Positions 1-8,517 of a stretch of 26,962 nucleotides of DNA are shown here, in pieces. The first letter of the stretch is position 1, and each line of letters starts with the position of its first letter. The notes below the pieces were generated by a model. It did not search any database, had not been told where the DNA came from, and was given only the letters and a program-made list of their open reading frames with translations. Source of the DNA: CAYFVR01 sp046541515 (GTDB lineage Bacteria > Desulfobacterota > Desulfobacteria > Desulfobacterales > Desulfococcaceae); NCBI GenBank assembly GCA_046541515.1, contig JBKHDD010000052.1, forward strand, positions 1-26,962, written 5' to 3'. The position numbers were made by a program, and so were the translations under genes.

Positions 1-103
1 GTCTTTGGTCCCCAAAATTTGCGGATAATGGTGAATGATGTTTTTCGAAAGCGCCGGCGGATCATCGAGCCACATGATTTGGAGGGCTGTGGTGATCCAT
101 AGT

Positions 104-126
104 TTTTGGCCCGATATGGGCCAAAA
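104..126. repeat. Short inverted repeat, possible operator
   Basis: TTTTGGCCC (104-112) and GGGCCAAAA (118-126) are perfect 9-bp arms around a 5-nt loop. Neither strand has a T-run after the stem, so it does not look like an intrinsic terminator. It could be a protein-binding dyad for a gene left of the window; no function can be assigned. Confidence 0.4.
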
Positions 127-240
127 TGAAGATGGAAAAGGGGGGATTGGCGTGGAGAACGATGTTTGAAGCAAAAAAACGGCTTGACCCTGTCCGATGA
201 AAAATCGAGATCTCCGCGAGAGGTTTCGGCGCAGGCCGGC

Positions 241-286
241 AAAAAAAGGGCCGGACGACCGCCTCTTGTTGGTCGTCCGGCCCTTT
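241..286 (-). terminator. Rho-independent terminator of the DUF4114 PEP-CTERM gene
   Basis: A perfect 16-bp stem (245-260 with 271-286, core GGGCCGGACGACC) encloses a 10-nt loop. Read on the minus strand it is followed by seven Ts (241-247, overlapping the stem base). It lies about 30 nt after the stop of the gene at 318-1127, in the right orientation to end that transcript. Confidence 0.9.
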
Positions 287-317
287 CCGGGTTGGGCGTC
301 GGGAATCGGGCCGACAA

Positions 318-1127
318 TCAGGCGTTGGCTTTGCGTCGTCGCGCGGCCCAGCCGACACTCAACAGCCCCAGCCCCAGCAACGCGAAGGTGCCCGGCTCGG
401 GGGTCGGTTGGAAATCGCTGCCGTCGGTGGCGGAGAGGTTGATCACCAGGTCCTCGAAGTCGGCGTCGCCGCCGCCCACGATGTCCTCGAACGCGATGGT
501 CATCCCCTTGTTGGTCACGAAGAACAGGGAATGATCCATGCCGTCCTCGTAGTCCCCCTTGTTGACGACCCGGCTGGAGGTGGCCTTCTTGTTGGCCGTG
601 CGGACGGTGGACAGCAGGGCGTCCTCGTTGCCTTTCTCGGAGAATCTTCCGTCGGAATCCAGGTAAAAGCCGAAGTAGGTTCCGGCGTCCAAGCTGAAGT
701 TGTAGGTTGTATTGGGCTTCACCTCGTTCTGCACGAACAACGGATCCTGGTAGGTCATGTTGTTGGCGTCAAACCCGTCCGCCAGCGGATCCCCGTCGTA
801 GGTGAACACGCCGAAGGGGGAGTGGTAGCCGGCGCGACCGATGCCGAGGAATTCCACTTCGTATTCCCGGGCTTCCGGCGTGAAGAACAGCTCCTGCTGG
901 AGTTGGTCGGCCACCGGGTTGATGGCGGAACCGTCGGGATTGGTGATGCCGTTTTCCCCGAACCAGTACTCTAAATTTTCGGCGTTGGTTCCGGAGTTGC
1001 CCACCTGAACCTGCTCGATGGTTCGGTCTCCCAGGTAAAGAACCTCCGTGGGCGTGGCGGTGGCGACGGTCGCGGCGGTGAACAGAAAGGTCAGGGCCAG
1101 CGGGATGGACAGCATTCGAAATTTCAT
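318..1127 (-). CDS. DUF4114-type PEP-CTERM sorted surface/exported protein
   Basis: The 269-residue protein begins with an Sec signal peptide (hydrophobic core at residues 5-20, likely cleavage after the ATA-rich stretch). It ends in a typical PEP-CTERM tail: a PTPEPGT motif, a hydrophobic helix (FALLGLGLLSVGW) and the basic cluster ARRRKANA. The middle has the DUF4114 signature, including a hydrophobic segment followed by the acidic run FEDIVGGGDADFEDLVI. Proteins of this class are cut and anchored or released by an exosortase; none is encoded in the window. The start at 1127 is chosen over the longer frame to 1190 because GGAGGC lies 5 nt upstream and the signal peptide begins there. It is a monocistronic unit with its own terminator and a candidate sigma-54 promoter. 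The biological role is unknown; such proteins often belong to the extracellular matrix. Confidence 0.88.
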   Translation of the reverse strand: MKFRMLSIPLALTFLFTAATVATATPTEVLYLGDRTIEQVQVGNSGTNAENLEYWFGENGITNPDGSAINPVADQLQQELFFTPEAREYEVEFLGIGRAGYHSPFGVFTYDGDPLADGFDANNMTYQDPLFVQNEVKPNTTYNFSLDAGTYFGFYLDSDGRFSEKGNEDALLSTVRTANKKATSSRVVNKGDYEDGMDHSLFFVTNKGMTIAFEDIVGGGDADFEDLVINLSATDGSDFQPTPEPGTFALLGLGLLSVGWAARRRKANA

Positions 1128-1198
1128 GTTTGCCTCCTTGGCGAATGAAAGGAAAGGATTCGAAATGGAAACGATGTTGGGAATTTGCATGCTTCGTT

Positions 1199-1215
1199 TG
1201 CAAGGAGGAGGCCAA
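1199..1215 (-). promoter_or_regulatory. Candidate sigma-54 (-24/-12) promoter for the PEP-CTERM gene
   Basis: Read on the minus strand the site is TTGGCCTCCTCCTTGCA. It matches the TTGGCACG-N4-TTGCA consensus at both invariant pairs (GG and GC) with exact 12-nt spacing; positions 6-8 are off consensus. The predicted start is near 1187, giving a leader of about 60 nt before the ATG at 1127. Just upstream (about 1222-1262 on the plus strand) is a strikingly A+T-rich tract of the kind often used for DNA bending at sigma-54 promoters. The stretch 1128-1531 otherwise holds only this region and the terminator at 1322-1362. Confidence 0.5.
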
Positions 1216-1312
1216 TGGCGACATTTTTATTTAAATATTTGTTTTTATTATAAAATTTTCTTTAGGTCGATGGCCGGCTACTCGCGAACGGGAATGAAAT
1301 TAGTTATGGCAA

Positions 1313-1362
1313 AAAAAGAAAAACCCGCGTAATCCATTAAAATTATGCCGGTTACGCGGGTT
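1313..1362 (-). terminator. Rho-independent terminator downstream of the rubredoxin/DUF2231 gene
   Basis: A perfect 11-bp stem AACCCGCGTAA (1322-1332) and TTACGCGGGTT (1352-1362) encloses a 19-nt loop. On the minus strand it runs into a T-rich tail (TTTTTCTTTTTTT). It lies about 170 nt after the stop of the gene at 1532-2482 and separates that transcript from the PEP-CTERM promoter region. Confidence 0.8.
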
Positions 1363-1531
1363 CATAACGAAATGTGAAAAACATAATAAAAACTATGGCG
1401 TCCGCTGGTTGGCCGGAAAGCCTGCAATCAAGGCGCGAGGCGTGGTTTTTGCCGAAATCCGGCGCGGTTTGGGAAGAACATCGAACGGGACGCCACGTTT
1501 CCCCTACCGGGAGAACCTCCAGGGAATGATC

Positions 1532-2482
1532 TTAGTCTCGGAAAATGAACTTTCCGCCGATCAATCCGGCCATGACCGCCGCACCCAGCATAACGGCGTG
1601 GAACAGAACGAACACCCACCGCCCCGGCGCGCCGGGAAGCAGGACATCCCGGTCAATAAGCCACCAGATGACGATGACCAGCGCGAAAAAGGCCACCGTG
1701 GAAGCATACGCGATTTTCTGGATAAACCGCTTGCTCAGGAATCCGCGATACCGCTTTTGCCATTCGACGTAGCCGGAAAAGAGCACGAAAGGCATGGTGA
1801 GCAGGACGAAGATCATGTTGACGAAGGCGGCGGTTTCCAGCGGACGCCAACCGGTGGTCAGAAACAGCAGGATAAAGATGAAGGTAAACGGAATCACGCC
1901 GTTGGGAATGTGAACCGAAACCGGGTGGGCGTGATGCTTGAGCATCTGGTCCAGCAGCAGATAATACCACCGTCCCACCCCTTCCTTCGGCGGTTCCCCC
2001 AGGTCGTAGGCGCGGGGATTGGGGCGCGGCTTTTTGGTTTCGGCTTTGGGAGACTCGGCGGATTTTTCCGTTTCTCCGGATTCGGCGGCCGCCGCCGGCT
2101 GATCGGCTTCCCCGGAATCATCGGAGGCCTTCGGCGCGGTTTCCGTTGCCTGGCTCTCCTCCTCCAGCGGTTCAAAGGCGCTTTTGTCCGCCCCGCACAC
2201 CGGGCATTCGTCCGGCGGTTCAGGGCCCTCGTGAATATAGCCGCAGACGGTGCATATCCATTTTTGGACCGATGCCCCGCTCTTCGATTCGCCGCCGTCG
2301 GAGGCTTTGGCGGACTCGGCGTCCCCATCGGCTTCCGCCGGAGCGCTTTCGGCTTCGGACGCGGCGCCTTCTTCCTTCACTTCCTCAAACATGCTTTTGT
2401 CGGCGCCGCAGACCGGACACTCGTCCGGCGGTTCGGGGCCTTCGTGGATGTACCCGCAAACGGTACAAACCCATTTTTTCAT
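1532..2482 (-). CDS. Tandem rubredoxin-like domains fused to a DUF2231-like membrane domain
   Basis: The 316-residue protein has two nearly identical rubredoxin-like (rubrerythrin C-terminal type) modules. Cysteine pairs fall at residues 6/9 and 22/25, and at 77/80 and 93/96, each in the context CxVCGYIHEGPEPPDECPVCG. An acidic, Ala/Glu/Ser-rich linker of about 45 residues separates them. A second low-complexity linker leads to a hydrophobic domain from about residue 165. That domain starts with a histidine-rich segment (HHAHPVSVHIPNGVIPF) and has about four membrane helices, as in DUF2231 proteins. Each module should bind one iron through four cysteines and carry single electrons; with no signal peptide, both probably face the cytoplasm. 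The start at 2482 has GAGAGGAG just upstream. The partner is unknown; an electron link between soluble carriers and a membrane redox site is an inference. Confidence 0.85.
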   Translation of the reverse strand: MKKWVCTVCGYIHEGPEPPDECPVCGADKSMFEEVKEEGAASEAESAPAEADGDAESAKASDGGESKSGASVQKWICTVCGYIHEGPEPPDECPVCGADKSAFEPLEEESQATETAPKASDDSGEADQPAAAAESGETEKSAESPKAETKKPRPNPRAYDLGEPPKEGVGRWYYLLLDQMLKHHAHPVSVHIPNGVIPFTFIFILLFLTTGWRPLETAAFVNMIFVLLTMPFVLFSGYVEWQKRYRGFLSKRFIQKIAYASTVAFFALVIVIWWLIDRDVLLPGAPGRWVFVLFHAVMLGAAVMAGLIGGKFIFRD

Positions 2483-2639
2483 GAATGCTCCTCTCAACAC
2501 GGGTTTCGCGGAAGCGTCTTTTTGGAGATAAACGGAATAATCCGAATAAGGTTCCCTTTGTAGACGAGCAACGCGGCCGGCTCAAGGATTTTTTCAAGGG
2601 CCGTTGCCCAACGCGGTTGGAGGTGGTATAAAAACGCCC

Positions 2640-3905
2640 ATGTCCCGGAACTCATATTTTGATTTGGCCTTCACCGGTGCGCGGCTGATCGACGGGGCAG
2701 GCGGGTCCCCCATCCCGGACGCCGTCGTCGTGGTGCGGGACGGCCGAATCGATACGGTGGGCCACCAACCGCCGCCGGACGACGTCCGCGTGATCGATCT
2801 GGCCGGGCGCACCCTGATGCCGGGGCTCATCGACGCCCACGTCCACATGGCCAATATCGAGGTCGATTTTGATCGGACCGCCGCTCTCCCGCCGGCGGTC
2901 TTCGTGCATCGGGCCTCCCGGAACCTGGAAACCGCGCTGGACCTGGGCTTCACCACCCTGCGGGACGCGGGCGGGCTGGACCCCAGTTTCCGGGAAGCCG
3001 TCGATCTGGGGCTCATCCGCGGGCCGCGCCTGCGGCTCTCCATCACCATGCTGACCCAAACCGGCGGCCACGCCGACAAGCGCGGCCCCTGGCGGGAAAC
3101 CCATCCGCCCCGCAACAGCCTGGGCGTCTACCCGTCGGTTTGCGACGGGCCGGACGCGGTGCTTCGCGCGGCCCGGGATTTGATTCGGCGCGGCGCGGAC
3201 CAGATCAAGGTCATGGCCGACGGCGGCGTGGCTTCGCCCTCGGACCGGCCCGGCCATCCCCAGTTCACCGTTTCGGAACTTTCGGCGGCGGCGGAGGCGG
3301 CCCGGGCGGCCGGAACCCACGTCATGGCCCACGCCTATTCGCCCGCCGCGATTCAAAATTGCCTGGCCGCCGGCATCGCCAGCATCGAGCACGGCAATCT
3401 GCTGGATCGGGAGACGGCCCTGTGGATGGCCGACGTTGGCGCGGTCTACGTGCCCACCCTTTCGGTGTTCGAAATTCTGTCCCGGGAGGGCGCGGCCTGC
3501 GGGATGTCGCCCTTCGTCCTGGAAAAACTCCGTTCCGTGGCCGACCGCGGCGCGGAGGCGGTGGCCATCGCCCGGGACGCCGGGGCGACCATCGGTTCCG
3601 GCTCGGACATCATCGGCCCGTTTCAGCACCTGCTGGGCCGGGAGCTGGCCCTCAAGGCGGCGGTCCTGGGCCCCATGGCGGCCATCGTTTCCGCCACCCG
3701 GACCAACGCCGAAATTCTCGGGCTGGGCGACCGGCTCGGCACGGTGGAAGTTGGAAAAATCGCCGATCTGATCGTGGTGGACGGCGATCCCTTGGAAGAC
3801 GTCGGTCTGTTCGAGCGGGGACGCGAGCGGGTGCTCATGGTCCTGCGGGACGGCCGGATTTTTAAAGACCGTTGGACCGGGCGGAACCCGGACGGCGCCG
3901 CCTGA
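2640..3905 (+). CDS. Metal-dependent amidohydrolase, Xaa-Pro dipeptidase/imidazolonepropionase-like
   Basis: The 421-residue enzyme of the amidohydrolase superfamily shows the expected binuclear metal ligands. These are HVH at residues 67-69 after PGLIDA, a candidate carboxylated lysine K190 in QIKVMADGG, H231 in VMAHAYS, H251 in SIEHGN and D323 in GSGSD. The C-terminal strand with KIADLIVVDGDPLED is typical of this family, many of whose members are dipeptidases acting on Xaa-Pro, Xaa-Arg or N-acylated amino acids. It has no signal peptide and should act in the cytoplasm. It heads an operon for a peptide-type ABC importer, which suggests that it cleaves the imported compound. ATG 2640 is preferred, although the nearest purine-rich site (GGAGGTGG at 2619) is rather far. 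A TTG at 2604 would add 12 unconserved-looking residues. The exact substrate cannot be read from the sequence. Confidence 0.87.
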   Translation: MSRNSYFDLAFTGARLIDGAGGSPIPDAVVVVRDGRIDTVGHQPPPDDVRVIDLAGRTLMPGLIDAHVHMANIEVDFDRTAALPPAVFVHRASRNLETALDLGFTTLRDAGGLDPSFREAVDLGLIRGPRLRLSITMLTQTGGHADKRGPWRETHPPRNSLGVYPSVCDGPDAVLRAARDLIRRGADQIKVMADGGVASPSDRPGHPQFTVSELSAAAEAARAAGTHVMAHAYSPAAIQNCLAAGIASIEHGNLLDRETALWMADVGAVYVPTLSVFEILSREGAACGMSPFVLEKLRSVADRGAEAVAIARDAGATIGSGSDIIGPFQHLLGRELALKAAVLGPMAAIVSATRTNAEILGLGDRLGTVEVGKIADLIVVDGDPLEDVGLFERGRERVLMVLRDGRIFKDRWTGRNPDGAA

Positions 3906-3995
3906 CCCCAACGGCGTCCAGGGTTTCTCCGGTCCTCATTCCCGTCGCGCCCCCGTTCGTCCCGCGGCGGAAACCCCCTTTTTTCGGAGGCATTC

Positions 3996-5588
3996 ATGCG
4001 GAAATCGACTCGTTCCCTCGTGGCGATCGCGTTCGCTCTTCTTTTTTTCACGGGAGGGGCGCAGTTCACGGACGCCGCCGCCGAAGAGCTGGTCATCGGC
4101 ATGCAGGCGGAGCCGTCCATCGACCCCCATTTTTTGTATCTGGCCACCAATATCGGCTATTCCAAGCACATGTTCGGCCGGCTGGTGGAACGGGATGAAA
4201 ACGCCCGTCGCATTCCCAATCTGGCGGAAAGCTGGCGGCCCATCGACGACACCACCTGGGAGTTTACGCTCCGAAAAGGGGTGAAGTTCCACGACGGCTC
4301 GGAATTCACCGCCGAGGACGTGATCTTTTCCTTCGAGCGGATTCCGAGTCTGCCCAACAATCCCGGGGCCTACACCAGCGCCATCCGGGGCGTCGTCTCC
4401 GTCGAGGCCAAGGACCCCCACACCCTGATCATCACCACCGAAGAGCCCAATCCCGTGTTGCCGGCCCAGCTCCACAACGCGGCCATCGTCTCCAAAAAGG
4501 CGGCCGAGGGCGCGACGCCGGGCGATTTCGAGTCGGGCAAGGCGGCGGTGGGCACCGGCCCCTACAAGTTCGCGGAATACGTGCCCGGGGACCGGCTGGT
4601 GGTGGAGCGGTTCGAGGACTACTGGGGCGAAAAGCCGGCCTACGAGCGGGTGGTCTTCAAAATCATCCCCAACGACGCAGTTCGGATCGCGGCCCTTCTG
4701 GGCGGCGACATCGACCTGGTCAGCGACGTGCCGCCGTCGGAGGTGGCCCATCTGGAACGGCGGGGCGTCTCCATCTTCAAACGGCCGTCGGACCGGGTGA
4801 TTTTCCTGGGTTGCGACAATATCCGGGACGAAAGCCCCTTCGTCACCGACGCCGAGGGAAATCCGCTGTCGCCCAATCCCCTCAAGGACGTTCGGGTCCG
4901 TCAGGCCATCTCCAAGGCCATCAACCGCCGGGCCCTGGTCCAGGGCGTGATGGAGGGACTCGCGGCCCCGGCCAGCCAGCTCATTCCACAGGGCTGGTTC
5001 AGCCACAACCCCGAGCTGGAACTGGAAAACTACGACCCGGTCGGCGCCAAGCGGCTGCTTTCCGAAGCCGGATACCCCGAGGGCTTCGTGCTGACCATCC
5101 ACGGACCCAACAACCGCTACATCAACGACGCCAAGGTCTGCCAGGCGGTGGCCCAGATGCTTTCCCGGGCGGGCATCCAGATGCGGGTGGACACCATGCC
5201 CAAATCCGCCTACTTTTCCCGGCTGTCGCCGCCGGAACCGGAGTTCAGCTTTTATCTGCTGGGTTGGGGCAGCTCCAACGTGGGCGAATCCACCTTGGGC
5301 CTGCTTACGGTGGTTCACAGCTACGACAAGGACAAGGGCGCCGGCACCTACAACGGCGGCATTTCTCTGCCCGAACTGGACCGACTGGCCGAAAAGGCGT
5401 CGGTGACGGTGGACGAGGCCGAGCGCGAAGGCATTCTGAAGACGGCCATGGCAACGGCCATCCAGGCCTACAATCCCATTCCGTTGTACACCCAGTTCGC
5501 CCTGGCGGCGGCCCGCAAGGGAGTTCAGTACACGGTGCGGGCCGACGACCAGACCCTGGCCATGAATGCCCGGCCCGCCAACCCCTAA
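3996..5588 (+). CDS. Peptide-type ABC transporter periplasmic binding protein (SBP family 5)
   Basis: The 530-residue protein has a signal peptide (basic start, hydrophobic core at residues 8-20, cleavage near residues 26-29). It then shows the SBP_bac_5 pattern: EELVIGMQAEPSIDPHF, LAESWRPIDDTTWEFTLRKGVKFHDGSEFTAEDV and, further on, GTGPYKF and KDVRVRQAISKAINR. No lipobox cysteine is present, so it should be soluble in the periplasm. The length and motifs fit the DppA/OppA/NikA family, which deliver di- and oligopeptides, nickel complexes or other small solutes to DppBCDF-type transporters. GGAGG lies 6 nt before the ATG. It sits 90 bp after the amidohydrolase and 30 bp before the first permease gene, so the six genes are probably co-transcribed. 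The ligand is not determined; the amidohydrolase favours a peptide or amide. Confidence 0.93.
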   Translation: MRKSTRSLVAIAFALLFFTGGAQFTDAAAEELVIGMQAEPSIDPHFLYLATNIGYSKHMFGRLVERDENARRIPNLAESWRPIDDTTWEFTLRKGVKFHDGSEFTAEDVIFSFERIPSLPNNPGAYTSAIRGVVSVEAKDPHTLIITTEEPNPVLPAQLHNAAIVSKKAAEGATPGDFESGKAAVGTGPYKFAEYVPGDRLVVERFEDYWGEKPAYERVVFKIIPNDAVRIAALLGGDIDLVSDVPPSEVAHLERRGVSIFKRPSDRVIFLGCDNIRDESPFVTDAEGNPLSPNPLKDVRVRQAISKAINRRALVQGVMEGLAAPASQLIPQGWFSHNPELELENYDPVGAKRLLSEAGYPEGFVLTIHGPNNRYINDAKVCQAVAQMLSRAGIQMRVDTMPKSAYFSRLSPPEPEFSFYLLGWGSSNVGESTLGLLTVVHSYDKDKGAGTYNGGISLPELDRLAEKASVTVDEAEREGILKTAMATAIQAYNPIPLYTQFALAAARKGVQYTVRADDQTLAMNARPANP

Positions 5589-5618
5589 CCCGCCCCCGGC
5601 GGTTTTCGGCGATTTGGC

Positions 5619-6596
5619 ATGATGGTGTTTCTGATCCGCCGCTTCCTTCAGGGGGCGGCGGTTCTTTTAGTGACCTCCGCCGTGGTCTTCGCCGGCATCT
5701 ACGCGGTGGGCGACCCGGTGCGCCTGTTGATTCCGCCCGACGCCACCCCGGCGGAGCGGGACGCCGCCGTGGAACGGCTGGGGCTGGACCGGCCCCTGCC
5801 CGTGCAGTATTTCGCCTTCCTGAAGAACGCGGCCCGGGGCGACCTGGGCCGCTCCTTCGTCTACAACAAACCGGCGCTTCGACTCATCTTCGAGCGTTTT
5901 CCCGCCACCTTTGAACTGGCTCTCGCCGCCATGGCGCTGGCGGTGGGGATTGGCATGCCGCTGGGACTGCTGGCGGGCCTTCGGCCCCATTCTCTTCCCG
6001 GCCGTGCGGTGATGGCCGGTTCCGTGCTGGGGTTCAGTCTGCCGTCCTTCTGGCTGGGGCTGATGATGATCCTGCTGTTTTCCGTCCACCTGGGCTGGAC
6101 GCCCAGCTTCGGGCGCGGGGAAACCGTCGCCGTTTTCGGCGTGCCGTGGAGCATTTTTACCGTGGACGGCCTCCACCATCTGATTCTGCCCGCCGTCAAT
6201 CTTTCCCTTCTGCCCATGGCCCTGATCATCCGGCTGACCCGTTCGGGGGTGCTGGACGTTCGTCCGCTGGACTTCATCCGATTCGCCCGGGCCAAGGGGC
6301 TGGGTCCGGTCCGGGTGATTGGCGTCCATCTGCTCAAGAACATTCTGATTCCGGTGGTTTCCGTCACCGGCGTCCAGTTCGGCGTCCTGCTGGCCTTCGC
6401 GGTGGTCACCGAAAGCGTGTTCGCCTGGCCGGGCATGGGCAAGCTGATCGTGGACGCCATCGCCATGCTGGACCGGCCCGTGGTGGTGGCCTATCTGCTG
6501 GCGACCGTGGCCATTTTCGTGCTCATCAATCTGCTGGTGGACCTGCTTTACGCCGTCATTGATCCGCGCATTCGGCTGGACGGAGAGGACGCGTGA
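5619..6596 (+). CDS. DppB-like ABC transporter permease
   Basis: The 325-residue inner-membrane protein has the DppB/OppB layout. An N-terminal helix (residues 2-25) is followed by a periplasmic loop with the ERLGLDRPLPVQYFAFLKNAARGDLGRSF pattern, then five more membrane segments. The cytoplasmic EAA loop reads DFIRFARAKGLGPVRVIGVHLLKN and contacts the ATPases. A second ATG at 5622 follows directly, so either may start translation; no strong ribosome-binding site is visible. Its stop overlaps the GTG of the next gene, a sign of translational coupling. It forms the channel together with the 6593-7522 product. Confidence 0.92.
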   Translation: MMVFLIRRFLQGAAVLLVTSAVVFAGIYAVGDPVRLLIPPDATPAERDAAVERLGLDRPLPVQYFAFLKNAARGDLGRSFVYNKPALRLIFERFPATFELALAAMALAVGIGMPLGLLAGLRPHSLPGRAVMAGSVLGFSLPSFWLGLMMILLFSVHLGWTPSFGRGETVAVFGVPWSIFTVDGLHHLILPAVNLSLLPMALIIRLTRSGVLDVRPLDFIRFARAKGLGPVRVIGVHLLKNILIPVVSVTGVQFGVLLAFAVVTESVFAWPGMGKLIVDAIAMLDRPVVVAYLLATVAIFVLINLLVDLLYAVIDPRIRLDGEDA

Positions 6597-7522
6597 ACGA
6601 CGCCGGCGCGCCGGACGACCGACGCCCGTCCGCGAGAAAATCCGACGAGGGCCCGGGACCGGTCCGGGCCTTCGTCGCCGATTTCGCCCGGAGCCGAACG
6701 GCCCGCTGGGCTTTCTTTTTCTCTGTGGTGATCGTGTTGCTGGCGATTTTCGCCCCCTGGATTTCCATCCAGAATCCCTACGATCTGGCCCAGATCGACT
6801 TTCAGGACGGCAGCCTGCCGCCCGGTTCCGAGGGTCGCGACGGCGAGGTCTTCTGGCTGGGCACCGACGACCAAGGCCGGGACTTGGTCAGCGCCATCTT
6901 TTACGGCTTGCGCATCAGCCTGATTGTTGGGGCGGTCAGCGGGGTTTTCGCCCTGGTGCTGGGCACGGCCCTGGGCATCGTGGCGGCCTACGTCGGCGGC
7001 CGGACCGAAACCCTGATCATGCGGATCGCCGACGTCTACTTCGCCTTTCCCACCATTCTCATCGCGCTGGTGTTGCTGGCCGTGCTGGGCCGAGGGCTGG
7101 ACAAGGTGATCGTCGCGCTGGTGCTGAAGGAGTGGGCCCTTTTCGCCCGCATCGCCCACGGCACGGCCCGGGCCGAGCGGGAGCGGGAGTACATCGAGGC
7201 GGCCCGCTGTCTCGCCCTTTCGGCCCCCCGGATCATCTTTCGCCACCTTCTGCCCAACTGCGCCCCGCCGTTGCTGGTCTTTTTCACCGTCAACGTGGCC
7301 AACGCCATTCTGCTGGAGGCGACCCTCTCCTTTCTGGGCGTGGGCCTGCCGGTGACCGAACCCTCCCTGGGGCTGCTCATCGCCAACGGCTATCAGTACA
7401 TGCTCGGCGGCCGGTATTGGATGAGCGTCTTTCCCGGAATCGCGCTGTTTTTGACGGTGGCCGGCATCAATCTGGTGGCGGATCGTTGCCGCGACGTGCT
7501 GAATCCCCGGGGGCTGGCGTGA
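6593..7522 (+). CDS. DppC-like ABC transporter permease
   Basis: The 309-residue partner permease has a cytoplasmic N-terminus and a first membrane helix near residues 40-60. The DppC hallmark FWLGTDDQGRDLVSAIFYGLRISLIVG precedes the permease core, and the EAA loop is EYIEAARCLALSAPRIIFRHLLPN. Translation begins at a GTG that overlaps the previous stop (GTGA). It ends in another GTGA overlap with the first ATPase gene. With the DppB-like subunit it should form the heteromeric transmembrane channel of the importer. Confidence 0.92.
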   Translation: MNDAGAPDDRRPSARKSDEGPGPVRAFVADFARSRTARWAFFFSVVIVLLAIFAPWISIQNPYDLAQIDFQDGSLPPGSEGRDGEVFWLGTDDQGRDLVSAIFYGLRISLIVGAVSGVFALVLGTALGIVAAYVGGRTETLIMRIADVYFAFPTILIALVLLAVLGRGLDKVIVALVLKEWALFARIAHGTARAEREREYIEAARCLALSAPRIIFRHLLPNCAPPLLVFFTVNVANAILLEATLSFLGVGLPVTEPSLGLLIANGYQYMLGGRYWMSVFPGIALFLTVAGINLVADRCRDVLNPRGLA

Positions 7523-8517
7523 GGGCGGGCGAACCCATTTTGCGGGTGGCGGGGCTGGTCACGGCGTTTCCGTCCCCTGCGGGCCCGGTGCGGGCGGTGG
7601 ACGGCATCGATTTCGAACTGACGCCGGGCCGAGTCCTGGGCATGGTGGGGGAGTCGGGTTCGGGGAAATCCATGGCCGCCTTTTCCATTCTTCGACTGGT
7701 CCCGCGTCCCGGTCGCGTGACGGAAGGACGGATTGCGTTCGAAGGTCGCGACCTCTTGCGGATGTCCGCCCGGGAGATGCGGGCGATTCGGGGCGCGGAA
7801 ATCGCCATGATTTTTCAGAATCCCATGACGGCCCTGAACCCGGTGCTGCGGGTGGACACCCAGATGGTGGAGGCGTTGCGGGCCCATCGGAAGATGAACG
7901 GCCAGGCCGCCCGCCGGGAAGCGGCCGAGGCCCTTTCGGGCGTGGGGATTTCCGATCCGGAACGGCGGCTGCGGGCCTATCCCCACCAGCTTTCCGGCGG
8001 CATGCGCCAGCGGGTGGCCATCGCCATCGCCCTGTTGCACCGGCCTCGGGTGATCCTGGCCGACGAGCCGACCACGGCCCTGGACGTGACGGTGCAGGCC
8101 CAGATCCTGCGCCGAATGCGTCGCCGGACCCGAGAAGCCGGGGCGGCCCTGCTTTGGATCACCCACGATCTGGCGGTGGTGGCCGGGCTGGCCGACGAAA
8201 TCGCGGTGATGTACGCCGGATGGATCGTGGAACACGGACCGGCCGACGATGTGCTGGACCGGCCATTGCACCCGTACACGGCGGGCCTCGTCGGCGCCGT
8301 GCCTCGACGGGGAAAGCCGCTTTATCAGATTCCCGGCGCGCCGCCGTCCCGAACCACCCTTCCCCCCGGCTGCCCGTTCCAGGAGCGTTGCCCTCGGGCG
8401 GACGCAATTTGCCAAACTCCGCCTCCGGAAACTTGGCCGCGTCCCGACCGACGGATTCGCTGTTTTCATCCCCAAGACGGCGGGCTGGCGCAATCGCGGG
8501 AAAGTCGGGAACCGTGA
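7519..8517 (+). CDS. DppD-like ABC transporter ATPase
   Basis: The 332-residue ATPase has Walker A GESGSGKS at residues 44-51, a Q-loop in IFQNPMTALNP, the signature LSGGMRQRVAIAIAL, Walker B VILADEPT and the switch histidine in WITHDLAVV. The C-terminus holds the oligopeptide/dipeptide transporter extension, including GCPFQERCPRADAIC with its clustered cysteines. The reading frame is open far upstream, but homology starts at the GTG at 7519, which overlaps the dppC-like stop by 4 bp. It pairs with the 8514-9530 product to energise uptake. Confidence 0.92.
   Translation: MRAGEPILRVAGLVTAFPSPAGPVRAVDGIDFELTPGRVLGMVGESGSGKSMAAFSILRLVPRPGRVTEGRIAFEGRDLLRMSAREMRAIRGAEIAMIFQNPMTALNPVLRVDTQMVEALRAHRKMNGQAARREAAEALSGVGISDPERRLRAYPHQLSGGMRQRVAIAIALLHRPRVILADEPTTALDVTVQAQILRRMRRRTREAGAALLWITHDLAVVAGLADEIAVMYAGWIVEHGPADDVLDRPLHPYTAGLVGAVPRRGKPLYQIPGAPPSRTTLPPGCPFQERCPRADAICQTPPPETWPRPDRRIRCFHPQDGGLAQSRESREP

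Larger units (their letters stand above)
1..317. other. Non-coding left end
   Basis: No convincing gene was found on either strand; the open frames here are short, start inside other features and lack ribosome-binding sites. The stretch holds an inverted repeat (104-126) and the terminator of the PEP-CTERM gene (241-286). Positions 1-100 show nothing recognisable. Confidence 0.6.

Noticed and set aside
104..126. Terminator for a gene left of the window
   Set aside because: The stem is good, but the T-run precedes and the A-run follows it, so it lacks a U-tail on either strand.
408..974. Long open frame on the plus strand
   Set aside because: It lies wholly antisense to the PEP-CTERM gene, has no ribosome-binding site and reads as a GC-rich shadow.
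2652..3911. 419-codon open frame antisense to the amidohydrolase
   Set aside because: The plus-strand frame has full catalytic motifs; the antisense frame has none and is a codon-bias shadow.
3936..5318. 460-codon open frame antisense to the binding protein
   Set aside because: No domain or start signal; the opposite strand encodes a clear SBP family 5 protein.
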